From: JAIQFR01 sp041494445
Lineage (GTDB): Bacteria > Acidobacteriota > Polarisedimenticolia > Polarisedimenticolales > JAIQFR01
DNA: 64,000 bases
Direction: 5' to 3'
Assembly: GCA_041494445.1 (NCBI GenBank)
Contig: JBGQAU010000003.1
Span: forward strand, 1 to 64,000
Made by a program: the position numbers and the translations under genes. Positions 1 through 8,473 of this stretch are shown in pieces (the first letter of the stretch is position 1; every line of letters starts with the position of its first letter). The notes under the pieces are model-generated. The model was given only the letters and a program-made list of their open reading frames with translations, did not search any database and had not been told where the DNA came from.

Positions 1-93
1 CCTCGACGTCGTCGAGGACGTGCAGAACCCGCCCGCCTTCTCCCGCGACTCGATCTCCTCGACCTCCAGATCCATGTTGAGCTTCTCCTTCAT
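1..93 (-). CDS. Partial small RiPP-like precursor peptide (5' end only)
   Basis: An ATG at 93 opens a frame that stays open for 31 codons to the window edge, so only the N-terminus is visible. A strong ribosome binding site (AGGAGGG, 5 nt upstream of the ATG) supports the start. The peptide has an acidic leader-like stretch (MDLEVEEIE) followed by a Gly-Gly pair and a segment rich in Cys, Ser and Thr (FCTSSTTSR). Acidic leader, small spacer and Cys/Ser/Thr-rich tail are the design of lanthipeptide and thiopeptide precursors. The RiPP assignment is inference because the rest of the gene and any modification enzymes lie outside the window. It could also be an unrelated small protein. Confidence 0.45.
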   Translation of the reverse strand, partial: MKEKLNMDLEVEEIESREKAGGFCTSSTTSR

Positions 94-282
94 TCGTCCC
101 TCCTCTCCGTGCGGCTCCGAAAGGCCCGCCCGGGCCCATCCCGCGCGAGCGCGATGACCTCTGTCAATACCGCCAACTCTTCGATTCGCCAAATGGAAGT
201 CGGATTACCGCGGGACGCAGCAACAGCTGGTAACGTTGCCCGCTTGGCAAGGAATGGGATGGGGATTGTCCGCTTGCTGGTG

Positions 283-402
283 ACCAGGCGCCGCTGCCCC
301 GGCTACGCGATCGACCACGTCGACGCGCTGAAGGAGGGCGGCGCGGACGAGCCGTGGCAGACCGCGAAGGAGGCGAAGGCGGAGGGTAGGCGGGAGTGGC
401 GA
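283..402 (+). pseudogene. Relic of an HNH endonuclease C-terminus
   Basis: About 40 codons read as the C-terminal end of a small HNH nuclease: CPGYAIDHVDALKEGGAD followed by WQTAKEAKAEGRREW. Intact relatives typically carry DH-x-x-P-L-x-x-GGAD, then a short SNMQ-like segment, then WQT-x-x-x-A-x-A-K-D. Here the usual Pro is absent and the linking residues between GGADEP and WQT are missing. No N-terminal half or start codon fits. It lies in the leader region of the restriction-modification gene and is in frame with it, but is probably not part of that protein. Confidence 0.4.
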
Positions 403-564
403 GCGGATTCCGCCTGGCGTCGAGGCGCGCCGCCCGGAACGGCATCGCTCGACGGGCTAATCAGTTGGTTCGGTTCACCTTTACGCAGTCCCCTCGCTGG
501 TCTAGGATCTCCAACGAACTGGCAAGTCGTTGCAGAGGACCGGCTTGCTCGGGGGGCTCGCTCG

Positions 565-3500
565 ATGCCGCGAAAGCGCAGTTCTCCTTCCATAAAGCCG
601 CGGGCTACCGCCCGTCGGCCCGCCAAAGCACCCGGGAGTGGTCCCGGAGTCGGGTCCGTGACGCGAGAGCTGGTCCAGGCGACTTCCGGGTGTTCGTCCG
701 AGGAAGATCTTCGGGTAAACATGGAGATGGTATTGCGAGGGGCGCTGCCGGAGCTTCCGACGCCCGAGTACGAGAAATCGGTCAGGACCTCGACGTTCAT
801 GGGACGGGCCGACGCGGTCCACCGAAGACTCGTCATCGAGTATGAGAGGCCGCGGAGCATGCGCGCGGCCGCACACCGCGCGGAAGCCCTGCAACAGGTG
901 TGCGACTACATCACGGGGCTCACGCTCGGTGCACAGGCCAAGTCCCAGATCGCCGAGCCCGGACTCTTTCCGCCCGAGATCACCTACTCGCAGCCTGAGG
1001 AGGAGCGCCTCGCGGCCAACGTGGGCCTCGTGACCGACGGCGAGCAGTTTGTTTTCGTTCAGCGCCGGGGCAAGAAATGGCACACCGACAGCCGCAGCCT
1101 CGACGCGGACACCGCCGAGAAGCTGTTGTTGTGGCTTCGGGCCATGAGCCGGAAAGACCTCTCGCCGGAGAACCTCATCGCCGATTTCGGACCCGAAAGT
1201 CCTCTCGCCGCGGACGTCGTCGGCGTCTTGGCAAAGCTCGTCGCCTCTAAGAAACACCCGAAGGCCAATGTCGTCTACGAAGAGTGGCGCCGCATCTTCG
1301 GCATCGTGTACGGGACCGACCAGTTGTTGCGGGCCCGACGCGATTCGGAGTCCCGCGATCTGGCCAAGGCGTACCGGCTGAAGCTCGGGTTGGAGTTCCC
1401 CGTCCTCCTCTTCTCCGTCCACACCTACTACGCCCTGTTGATGAAGCTCCTGGCGACCGAAGTAATCGTCGCGCAGGGAGAGCTCGGGGCTTCCTTCATC
1501 GGCGTCCTCGCCGCTGGCCGTCTCAAGGAGCAGCTGCGCGAGCTCGAGTCCGGAGAGGTACTGCAGCGCCACAATATCCGGAACGCAATCGAGCAGGACT
1601 TCTTCGGGTGGTATCCGGAGGCATGGACACGTGACCTTCAGACGGTGCTGTGGCGGTTCGCGCAGACCCTCGGCGCGTACGATATCGGGTCGGTCGAGCT
1701 CAAGCCCGACCGGGCGCAAGACCTCCTGAAAGACCTGTACCACGGGTTGATTCCCGAGTCGGTCCGGCACGCGCTTGGTGAGTACTACACCCCAGATTGG
1801 CTGGCCGAGCACACGCTCGACCTCGCCGGCTACGATGGGGATCCTCACAAGACGTTCCTTGACCCCTCGTGCGGGTCGGGGACTTTTCTCGTGCTTGCGA
1901 TCCACCGCGTCCGGCAGTGGCTGACGGACCGTACGGTCGAATGGGGCAGCAGCGAGAAGAAGCTCGAGGCCGTGAGGCTCATTCGCCACAATATCGTAGG
2001 GTTCGACCTCAACCCTCTGGCGGTCATCGCGTCCAGGACCAACTACCTTTTCGCCCTCGGCCCCCTGCTGCGGTATCGCGAGCGAGGCCCGGAGTTCGAG
2101 ATCCCGGTCTACCTCACGGACTCCGTACTCCTGCCCGGCCGCTCAATGGCCCAGGCAAACCTCTTCGCTCAGGAGACAGTTGCGTTCCCGATGACGGTCG
2201 GGACTTTCAACGTCCCGGCGGAGGTGGTGGACAACCGACAGGTTCCCGACTTGATGAACCTGCTCCACGAGTGCATCACGGAGCGGCATGACAGCGACTC
2301 GTTCGTCGAGCGATCCATCGCGGAGCTCGGTCTGCGGGGGACCGATAACCTCAAGGCCTCCCTTGGCGCACTCTTCGGGACAATGCGGGATTTGGACCGT
2401 CAGGGCAAGAACCGAGTCTGGGCGAAGCTCATTCGCAACCGTTACGCCTCGCTGTTCTTCAAGGGGTACTTCGACTTCGTCGTCGGGAACCCGCCCCACG
2501 TCAATTGGGAATCCCTGACGCCAGAATGGAGAACGGCGGCGGAGGAATCCTACCGGCATTACGGCTTGTTCACCCTCAAGGGCCTGGAAAGCCGGCATGG
2601 CGGCGGCAAGAAGGACATCGCGACGCTCTTCACGTACGCCGTGATGGATCACTTCGTCAAAGACGGTGGAATCTTGAGCCTCGTGGTCCACGTATCGCTT
2701 TTCAAGACGTCCGGCGCCGGAGAGGGGTTCCGGCGATTCCGCCTTGGTGACAAGGACCCGTTCTGCGTCGAGGAAGCTCACGACTTCAAGAGCTTCCAGC
2801 CCTTTCAGACCGACCCCAAGATGAAGATCAAGACGCGAACCCTGACGTTCCGTGCGGTGAAGGGCAGGGCAACCCGTTACCCCGTGCCGTACTTCGCGTG
2901 GTCGAAGACGACGCCTGGGTTTATCCCCGGCAATCTGGAGTGGAGGGAGGTCCTTCAGCGACTCGAATCAACGGAGCTGGTGGCGACACCCTTGCGCGGT
3001 ACGAGCCCTGAAGGGATTCTCTCCCCGTGGCTGACGATCCCGAAGGCGAAGCACCCGCAGTGCAGACGTGTGATTGCTCCGGTGAACTACAAACCCTCCT
3101 ACGAGGGTCACGCTGGCATATACAGCGGTGGTTTAAACGGCGCATACTTCCTCGAGATCGTGGACCGAAACCCCAACGGGACTGTGCTCGTCCGCAACAT
3201 GCACGATGTAGGCAAGATCGCGTGTCCGCGTGTGGAGGCTACTATCGAGGCGGACCTTGTGTTCCCTCTCCTGCGCGGTCGCTCCGTCCGGCGCTGGGGT
3301 TACAAACCGGCGGGGCATGTTCTTATCGTGCAGGATCCAAAGACGCAGCGTGGGTACCCCGAGAAGTGGCTGCAGCAGACGCACCCGCTGACTTGGGCCT
3401 ACCTGAAGAAATTCGAGAAGTTGCTGCGGGAGCGCAAGGCGTTCAAGAAGTTCTTCGACCCGAAGACCGACCCGTTCTATTCCATGTACGCCGTGGGCCA

Positions 3501-3894
3501 ACACACCTTTGCGCCACATAAGGTCGTCTGGATGGACATCTCGGCAACGATGAAGGCTGCCGTGGTCTCGCGCGAAGTCGGCGTGGAACTGCCGATACCC
3601 GAGCACAAGCTGTTGCTTCTGACCACCGCGACCGCCGATGAGGCGTACTACGTCGCGGCGGTCCTGAATAGCGACCCTGTGGACACAGTCGTCACCGGGT
3701 ACATCGTTGATAACTCCGTCTCTACGCACCCGATTGAGAACATCCGGATCCCGAAGTATGACCCGAAGGACGACGTCCACAGCACCCTGGTGGGTCTCTC
3801 TCGCAGCGCCCACGCAGCGACGGCCAGGGACGACGACAGGGCGGTTGCCAAGGCAGAGGCGATTATCAACAAGGCGGTTCTGGCCCTTTGGTAG
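565..3894 (+). CDS. Single-chain type II (IIG-like) restriction-modification enzyme, N6-adenine methyltransferase
   Basis: This 1109-residue protein should methylate adenine in a specific DNA site and may cut it. The SAM-binding motif I is DPSCGSGT (433-440) and the catalytic motif IV is NPPH (642-645), the usual NPPY/F form having His in the last position. The N-terminal ~150 residues resemble a PD-(D/E)XK nuclease: GRAD with D83, then VIEYERP with E92, but the expected catalytic Lys is E94. The region after motif IV (~700-1109) should hold the target-recognition domain. The frame is open back to 109, but the upstream part looks non-coding and contains an HNH relic; ATG 565 or 721 are plausible starts. 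No separate methylase or specificity gene is adjacent. Confidence 0.85.
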   Translation: MPRKRSSPSIKPRATARRPAKAPGSGPGVGSVTRELVQATSGCSSEEDLRVNMEMVLRGALPELPTPEYEKSVRTSTFMGRADAVHRRLVIEYERPRSMRAAAHRAEALQQVCDYITGLTLGAQAKSQIAEPGLFPPEITYSQPEEERLAANVGLVTDGEQFVFVQRRGKKWHTDSRSLDADTAEKLLLWLRAMSRKDLSPENLIADFGPESPLAADVVGVLAKLVASKKHPKANVVYEEWRRIFGIVYGTDQLLRARRDSESRDLAKAYRLKLGLEFPVLLFSVHTYYALLMKLLATEVIVAQGELGASFIGVLAAGRLKEQLRELESGEVLQRHNIRNAIEQDFFGWYPEAWTRDLQTVLWRFAQTLGAYDIGSVELKPDRAQDLLKDLYHGLIPESVRHALGEYYTPDWLAEHTLDLAGYDGDPHKTFLDPSCGSGTFLVLAIHRVRQWLTDRTVEWGSSEKKLEAVRLIRHNIVGFDLNPLAVIASRTNYLFALGPLLRYRERGPEFEIPVYLTDSVLLPGRSMAQANLFAQETVAFPMTVGTFNVPAEVVDNRQVPDLMNLLHECITERHDSDSFVERSIAELGLRGTDNLKASLGALFGTMRDLDRQGKNRVWAKLIRNRYASLFFKGYFDFVVGNPPHVNWESLTPEWRTAAEESYRHYGLFTLKGLESRHGGGKKDIATLFTYAVMDHFVKDGGILSLVVHVSLFKTSGAGEGFRRFRLGDKDPFCVEEAHDFKSFQPFQTDPKMKIKTRTLTFRAVKGRATRYPVPYFAWSKTTPGFIPGNLEWREVLQRLESTELVATPLRGTSPEGILSPWLTIPKAKHPQCRRVIAPVNYKPSYEGHAGIYSGGLNGAYFLEIVDRNPNGTVLVRNMHDVGKIACPRVEATIEADLVFPLLRGRSVRRWGYKPAGHVLIVQDPKTQRGYPEKWLQQTHPLTWAYLKKFEKLLRERKAFKKFFDPKTDPFYSMYAVGQHTFAPHKVVWMDISATMKAAVVSREVGVELPIPEHKLLLLTTATADEAYYVAAVLNSDPVDTVVTGYIVDNSVSTHPIENIRIPKYDPKDDVHSTLVGLSRSAHAATARDDDRAVAKAEAIINKAVLALW

Positions 3895-3915
3895 GACCAC
3901 CTTCGCTGCGGGGAA

Positions 3916-4233
3916 CTACTCCGCCGCCATCCTTTTTGCCATCGCGATCGCCGCGCGGAATCCCCTCTTCGCTCGCACCGCCTTGACCTGCGCCTTCTGC
4001 CTGGGCTTCAGTATTCGCAGGTGGCCCATGTACTGACCCTGGAGCCTCAGATGGGCGCGGCGCTTGGCTGAAAGCTTCAGCCTGCGTTTCGGCGGCTCGC
4101 ATTCCACCGACGCGCCGCGCCCCGCGCCGTTCGTGAGCGCGACGAACCGGCCGAGCGACCGGTCGATCGCGGTGAGCGCACGACGGATGGCGCGGACGTG
4201 TCGCGTGATGGGGTTACGGGTGCGGTTTGGCAC
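3916..4233 (-). CDS. Small basic hypothetical protein
   Basis: A 105-residue, very basic protein starting at GTG 4233 with a GGAGG ribosome binding site 7 nt upstream. The C-terminal half is a Lys/Arg/Ala-rich helical stretch (LKLSAKRRAHLRLQGQYMG and onward), which may bind nucleic acid. I do not recognise a named family. Its first ~15 residues (MPNRTRNPITRH) and the DNA around its start are closely mirrored at the start of the next gene at 5237. It points toward the restriction-modification gene and ends 21 bp beyond that gene's stop, convergent with it. Confidence 0.6.
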   Translation of the reverse strand: MPNRTRNPITRHVRAIRRALTAIDRSLGRFVALTNGAGRGASVECEPPKRRLKLSAKRRAHLRLQGQYMGHLRILKPRQKAQVKAVRAKRGFRAAIAMAKRMAAE

Positions 4234-4295
4234 GGCGGATCCTCCGTCGACGCGGCAATCCTAACACTCGTGCCTCCGGGAGACGCAGACTACCA

Positions 4296-5237
4296 TCACG
4301 GCTTGTCCGGGGTCGGCTTGGCCGTTGTGCGGTCAGCTGCAAGCTTGGCGAGGATGCCGGCGTCCCGCAGAGCTTCCTGGTACCGGCGCGTCAGGTCGCA
4401 GGCCGCCTTCCGAAATCCCGGATCTTTGGCCTTGAGCATCGCGTTGACCTTATCCGCCTCCTCGGCGAAGGGACGTGAGACCTTGGAGAAGGCTGTGTCG
4501 TAGTCCGGATTCTTGAGGGCCTTCCTGTGGGCTTCGAAACACCCATCTCCGAGATCTGAGTAACGCAAGGCACCAGAACAGAAGTGAAAGGTCCTTGCGC
4601 AGGGAACGTCTTCCAGATTGCAGCCCGTTTGGTCCCCTTGGACAAAGGGCATGGAGTTCGCGAGGTCCTGATCCATTCGTGCGCGCTTGGGGACGCCGCC
4701 CGGCCAAGGCCTGAAGCCGAGCTTGCTCGCTTGCGCCTCGACGGTGTTGTAGATGCCGGCCGCGCAGAACTCCTCTTTGACGATCGCCTGCCCACGCAGA
4801 ATGCTCATGAACGGGTCTTCCGCGTTGATCCTGGCGACGGCGTTTCCAGAGGCCTTGGTGAAGCTCTCCCGGAATCCCGCATCGTTCTTCTGAAGGTGTA
4901 TGACGGTTTCAGCGAGGTCCTTGAAATGGAAGGCGTACCTTCCGAACTCGGTGCGGGCGTCCAACCCGCCGACAGCACCAAAATGGGGAACGATCTCCAC
5001 GGTCCCGCCACCGCGTTTCTCCTGGGCCCCGAACAGCATCTCAAGAAGCTGACGCTCACCAGCCGAGCACTTCCTCAGGCAGTCTTTCGCTGGTCCAGCT
5101 ACCGAGGCGGACGTGATCAGCGAGAGTGGCAGGATCCAGGCCAATAGCTGAAATCTCCGAGCGACCAGGCATCGAAGGGGGAATTGGCTGATGGACTGGG
5201 CGTGACGAATGATGGGGTTGCAGGCGCGCTTCGGCAC
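4296..5237 (-). CDS. Secreted Cys-rich hypothetical protein
   Basis: A 313-residue frame from GTG 5237. Residues 28-47 form a hydrophobic signal-like segment (FQLLAWILPLSLITSASVAG), followed by a Cys-containing mature region with about nine Cys, so an extracytoplasmic, disulfide-bonded protein is likely. The ~25 residues ahead of the hydrophobic segment (MPKRACNPIIRHAQ...) are unusually long for a signal n-region and resemble the start of the neighbouring 105-residue protein. The true start may therefore be an internal TTG near the hydrophobic core. No family recognised. Confidence 0.6.
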   Translation of the reverse strand: MPKRACNPIIRHAQSISQFPLRCLVARRFQLLAWILPLSLITSASVAGPAKDCLRKCSAGERQLLEMLFGAQEKRGGGTVEIVPHFGAVGGLDARTEFGRYAFHFKDLAETVIHLQKNDAGFRESFTKASGNAVARINAEDPFMSILRGQAIVKEEFCAAGIYNTVEAQASKLGFRPWPGGVPKRARMDQDLANSMPFVQGDQTGCNLEDVPCARTFHFCSGALRYSDLGDGCFEAHRKALKNPDYDTAFSKVSRPFAEEADKVNAMLKAKDPGFRKAACDLTRRYQEALRDAGILAKLAADRTTAKPTPDKP

Positions 5238-5514
5238 GGTAGAACCCCCTGGAGAGGGGGCGATGGTAACACAGCGAAGGAGCCGGGGCGTCGTGCATTA
5301 CATCTTCGACATAGGCGTCACGGATCGTCCGGCTGATGCGTTTGACGTGGCAGAACCTGGGACCTAGATTTCGAGTCGGAGCCGGGGGAACAGCATGCGA
5401 CGCGAGACCCTTCGGGCGTCCCCCCACGCGCGTTCGGCCGATCTCGGCGATACAGCGTCAGATTCCAACTGGTCAGCCCGTCGGCCAGCCGCGGCAGCAG
5501 AATCGAGGCGAGTC

Positions 5515-6072
5515 ATGAGCCGAACCAGCGTCCGATTCCTCGTTGTCGCGGCGACACTCCTACTGGCGAGCCATCGCACCGTCTGGCCTTGCTGCCAACT
5601 CGTGGGCAGCATGTGCGGAGAACCTTACGCGGTCAATTGCAACAACGGCGTGGTGTGTCTTCCCGGGTACACTTCGTGCCCTGGTGCCACGTGTACCTCG
5701 ACGGTCATCGGGCACACGTGCCTCGACGTAACTTCTCAGCCCGGAACGGTCTTCACGCTTCGTATTGGCAAGAGCGCGCTGGTCCCAGGAGACATTGACC
5801 TCAGCTGGGATCCGAGCTGCAGTCCGCACGCGTCTGACTACTCGGTCCACGAGGGCGCTGTCGGGAGTTGGTACTCTCACACCCCGGTCAATTGTTCGTC
5901 CGGCGGTGCTCTGTCGATGACGATTGCCCCCGGGACGGGCAGCCGGTACTACCTGGTCGCTCCGATTTCGGGCAACTGGACGGGCAGTTTCGGGACAAAC
6001 TCGGCAGGCGTGGAGCGGCCCGATTCGGATCTGCCGTGCACGGATGCCCGGGCGATCGCACCCTGCCCCTGA
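5515..6072 (+). CDS. Secreted Cys-rich protein with fibronectin-like C-terminal module
   Basis: A 185-residue secreted protein; ATG 5515 follows an AGGCGAG site, and a signal peptide (MSRTSVRFLVVAATLLLASH) fits this start better than the in-frame ATG at 5395. The N-terminal mature part is dense in Cys (WPCCQLVGSMCGEPYAVNC and following). The C-terminal ~90 residues look like a fibronectin-type strand set (DIDLSWDPSC, YYLVAPISGNWTGSFGTNS, GVERP, ending APCP). A related terminal module is seen at the end of the M28 peptidase at 58670-62230. Function unknown; an extracellular or surface role is inferred. Confidence 0.6.
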   Translation: MSRTSVRFLVVAATLLLASHRTVWPCCQLVGSMCGEPYAVNCNNGVVCLPGYTSCPGATCTSTVIGHTCLDVTSQPGTVFTLRIGKSALVPGDIDLSWDPSCSPHASDYSVHEGAVGSWYSHTPVNCSSGGALSMTIAPGTGSRYYLVAPISGNWTGSFGTNSAGVERPDSDLPCTDARAIAPCP

Positions 6073-6598
6073 AGGCCCGTTCCCCTGTCGAGATCAACGC
6101 GAACCTCGGGAAGCTCCGCTGACGGGGCGAGGGATCCTTTCTGCTCGCGTGTCATTGTGAGGTGTCTGCGGCGTCACAGTCGATCGTATCAATTGTAAAT
6201 GCATCTCTATTCTATGTAAGCACACAATAGAAAGTGGCCCTGGCGAAGCGTTACACAATCAAAGCACTTACAAACCGATCACTTACCGCATGGCGTTGCA
6301 CGCTGAGAGCCGGACATGCGGCCCACCCTCGCCAACCGCAAGCGGCAGTTTAGGGGCTTTCCCGGCGGTTTGGGAAGCGTTCCGTGGACCTGGTGAGCGG
6401 CATCTGGGGGGCCGTCCGGGGGTTTCCGGGCCGCCAACCGGCATTCCATGGGCACGATTTGGGCCGAAAAGACGCGTTCGGGAGGGGGCCGAGAGAGTGC
6501 TAACAAGATTCAACTTGTTGACAATTCATGTAGTTAGCTAATTTGAGGCGACCGGCAGAATCCGGGCGGCATGCCGCTGGACCCTCGAAAACGGCCCC
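6073..6598. other. Gene-poor stretch with an AT-rich segment
   Basis: No convincing gene is seen here. Positions ~6180-6290 are notably AT-rich for this DNA, with runs such as TCAATTGTAAATGC and TACACAATCAAAG. A TTGACA hexamer lies near 6517 (CTTGTTGACAATTCATGTAG) without a good -10 box at the right distance. Open frames in this stretch lack ribosome binding sites and protein-like composition. Confidence 0.4.
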
Positions 6599-6706
6599 AT
6601 AAACGCACTCGCCGCGCCGATTCCGTTCGATAAATGCACTCGGGAAGGCCTCTCCCCCACCATAACTGCACCCGCGGAGGCCCCGACCCCTCGATAAATG
6701 CACCCT
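6599..6706. repeat. Four imperfect direct repeats with 31-32 bp period
   Basis: A 13-bp core, consensus ATAAATGCACYCG, starts at 6599, 6630, 6662 and 6694, giving periods of 31, 32 and 32 bp. Copies differ at one to three positions (for example ATAAACGCACTCG and ATAACTGCACCCG), and the 18-19 bp between cores are not conserved apart from a frequent CG or CC just before the core. Regular spacing close to three helical turns suggests protein binding sites on one face of the helix. Multiple terminal repeats of this style occur at the ends of some insertion sequences such as the IS21 family. No transposase gene is present here. Confidence 0.5.
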
Positions 6707-6737
6707 ACTGAGGGACCCGGGCGGTCCCCCTCGCGGC

Positions 6738-6932
6738 TCACCATTGCGTGTCCAGGGCTTCGTCCCAGTGCCGTTCGGCCTGCCAAGGAATGCCGATGCG
6801 CGGCCCCCACGACGTGTCCCTCGACCACGCGATGCAATCGTAGGTGAATGTCGCTCCGAGACGGAATCGACTTTCTGCAGGACGACCGCGTCGCCACGCG
6901 CACGCGTCCCAGCTGACCACCATCATTCGCAC
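6738..6932 (-). CDS. Possible Trp-rich protein fragment
   Basis: A 64-codon frame from GTG 6932 (with no stop for further codons upstream) ends in a protein-like, Trp-rich sequence: FTYDCIAWSRDTSWGPRIG followed by IPWQAERHWDEALDTQW. No ribosome binding site is evident and no family is recognised. It may be the C-terminal remnant of a lost gene, or a chance open frame in high-GC DNA. Confidence 0.25.
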   Translation of the reverse strand: MRMMVVSWDACAWRRGRPAESRFRLGATFTYDCIAWSRDTSWGPRIGIPWQAERHWDEALDTQW

Positions 6933-7077
6933 CCACCCCAGCGATGAGGAGATGTCCCGCAGAATCCGGACGCTGGCCTGCTGACTCGGTTCGCCCCCCG
7001 CGCCGCAGGTCGTCTCCCTGTTCAGATGCGTCGCCGTCGCCCGCTCGGGAGTACAGATGTGCCGCGGAACCTTGTTC

Positions 7078-8463
7078 TTACGGCAGCCTGATACTCCTTC
7101 TCAGATAGGAGTACTCAGGCGAGGTGGTGGCGAGAAGTGACGCGTTTGGACGACTTGGCAAGAGGCGGGAGAATAGCACCGCCTTCATCAGTGTGCTCAG
7201 CACAAAGCAATATTTCCAGAGAACATCCGGCGTGGCGGCGCCCGCTGCGAGCTCCGGCGTCCTGTGCACGAGGTAGTTGCGTGTCTTCACCACCGTCCGC
7301 ACGAACGCTTCCTCGTCAGACACGAACGGCGTTATTGCTTCACGACAGCCTTCGATTAGTGCGTGGATGCGCGCGCGAAGGCTCGGCTCGTGGCTGAACG
7401 CGAGGCACCCGCCGAGCCAAGCGCGGTGCTCTTGAGGGACGGACTTCATGATCTCGCGGAGACGCTCTTGATGGCTGGCGTCGCGCCCGGCACAAGGGTC
7501 CAGGGTTCGATGGAATCCCTCAAGCGCCTGCATGACGCAAAGGAACTTCTGCTCGACGTACATGTCGGGTTTCTGATCAACACTGAAGAACACGTTTAGG
7601 GGCGCCCGCGCGACGGCGCTAAGCGCCAGCCAGGCAGGAATGAGAGTCGGCAGGTCCGCTTCCAAGTCGCGATAGGTTGTGGGCATGTTATGAAGGTCGG
7701 AAGGCTGGTCAAGAGCACGCTCTCGATTGTATGCTTCCACCACTTCCACGGACTTCTCCCAGGCCCTTCCGTCGATCGTCGGATGCTCGAATCGAAGGGC
7801 GGAACGCACACTCCGAGCCCCAGTGAGAAGCGTGACGAGATTCGCCAGTGGGTAGAAGTACTCATCATGCCATTGGTGCATTCCGAGAGGCTGTGCAATG
7901 CCGATTTCCAATCCAGCTTCTTCGCGCAGCGTCACATCGTGACTTCTAAAAGCGCTGCTCAAGCCCAGCCACAAGGTGAGATTTCCATCTTGCAGACGAA
8001 TCTCAATGGGCGCGCTCTGCTCATAGGTGATGTCGTGGCGTCCCGACATCCGAAGACCTCCAAGTCCGAGCCATTCCTGAAGGTGGCTCAACTGGAGACT
8101 CGCCCGCCTGAATTGGATGTCTGACTCCCGAGTGAACGCGGCACCCAGGAAGATCAGCGACGGAAGGTACTTCACGATCTCTAGGTCGGGCCTGGAACCC
8201 CCCCGAGAGCCGCCGAAGTATGAGTCGCAAAGGGTTATGGACCCTCCTCCCAGATCGGTCCCTATGATCAAGGGCGTGCAGAAATCGGACTGCCGAAGTG
8301 ACTGGAACAAGGTAAGGAGCGGCCGCTTCCCGGCCGGCAGCTCTAGCGTGCCTGGATAGGTCTTCCCTGGATCATCCGGGAAGTGCCAAGTGCCATGGCG
8401 TGTGCTTTCTTCCATGAACGCTCGTGATCGCCCAACCTGGGGCGAGTTACTGCGGGCTCGCAT
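7078..8463 (-). CDS. apeA: ApeA-like HEPN anti-phage protein
   Basis: A 461-residue protein with the layout of ApeA-type defence proteins. The N-terminal beta-rich domain begins GTWHFPDDPGKTYPGTLEL (about residues 24-42). The C-terminal HEPN domain carries an R-x4-H RNase motif, RNYLVH (R395 to H400), in the usual KTRNYLVHRTPE context. In the known family, infection triggers HEPN ribonuclease activity that stops translation. Two starts are possible: ATG 8463, or ATG 8415, which matches the usual short N-terminus. It is the last of three same-strand genes, all abortive-infection-like, and is separated from the middle one by a strong hairpin. Confidence 0.75.
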   Translation of the reverse strand: MRARSNSPQVGRSRAFMEESTRHGTWHFPDDPGKTYPGTLELPAGKRPLLTLFQSLRQSDFCTPLIIGTDLGGGSITLCDSYFGGSRGGSRPDLEIVKYLPSLIFLGAAFTRESDIQFRRASLQLSHLQEWLGLGGLRMSGRHDITYEQSAPIEIRLQDGNLTLWLGLSSAFRSHDVTLREEAGLEIGIAQPLGMHQWHDEYFYPLANLVTLLTGARSVRSALRFEHPTIDGRAWEKSVEVVEAYNRERALDQPSDLHNMPTTYRDLEADLPTLIPAWLALSAVARAPLNVFFSVDQKPDMYVEQKFLCVMQALEGFHRTLDPCAGRDASHQERLREIMKSVPQEHRAWLGGCLAFSHEPSLRARIHALIEGCREAITPFVSDEEAFVRTVVKTRNYLVHRTPELAAGAATPDVLWKYCFVLSTLMKAVLFSRLLPSRPNASLLATTSPEYSYLRRSIRLP

Positions 8464-8473
8464 CCCGCCTGCC

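Noticed and set aside
109..564. N-terminal extension of the restriction-modification enzyme from an ATG at 109
   Set aside because: The added 152 residues have no ribosome site, are compositionally unlike the rest, and include an HNH relic; ATG 565 or 721 fits the first conserved domain better.
6290..6541. 83-codon open frame
   Set aside because: No ribosome site, no domain and composition typical of chance open frames in high-GC DNA.
6599..6706. Short CRISPR array
   Set aside because: The conserved core is only 13 bp, imperfect, and there are no cas genes; the spacers are shorter than usual.
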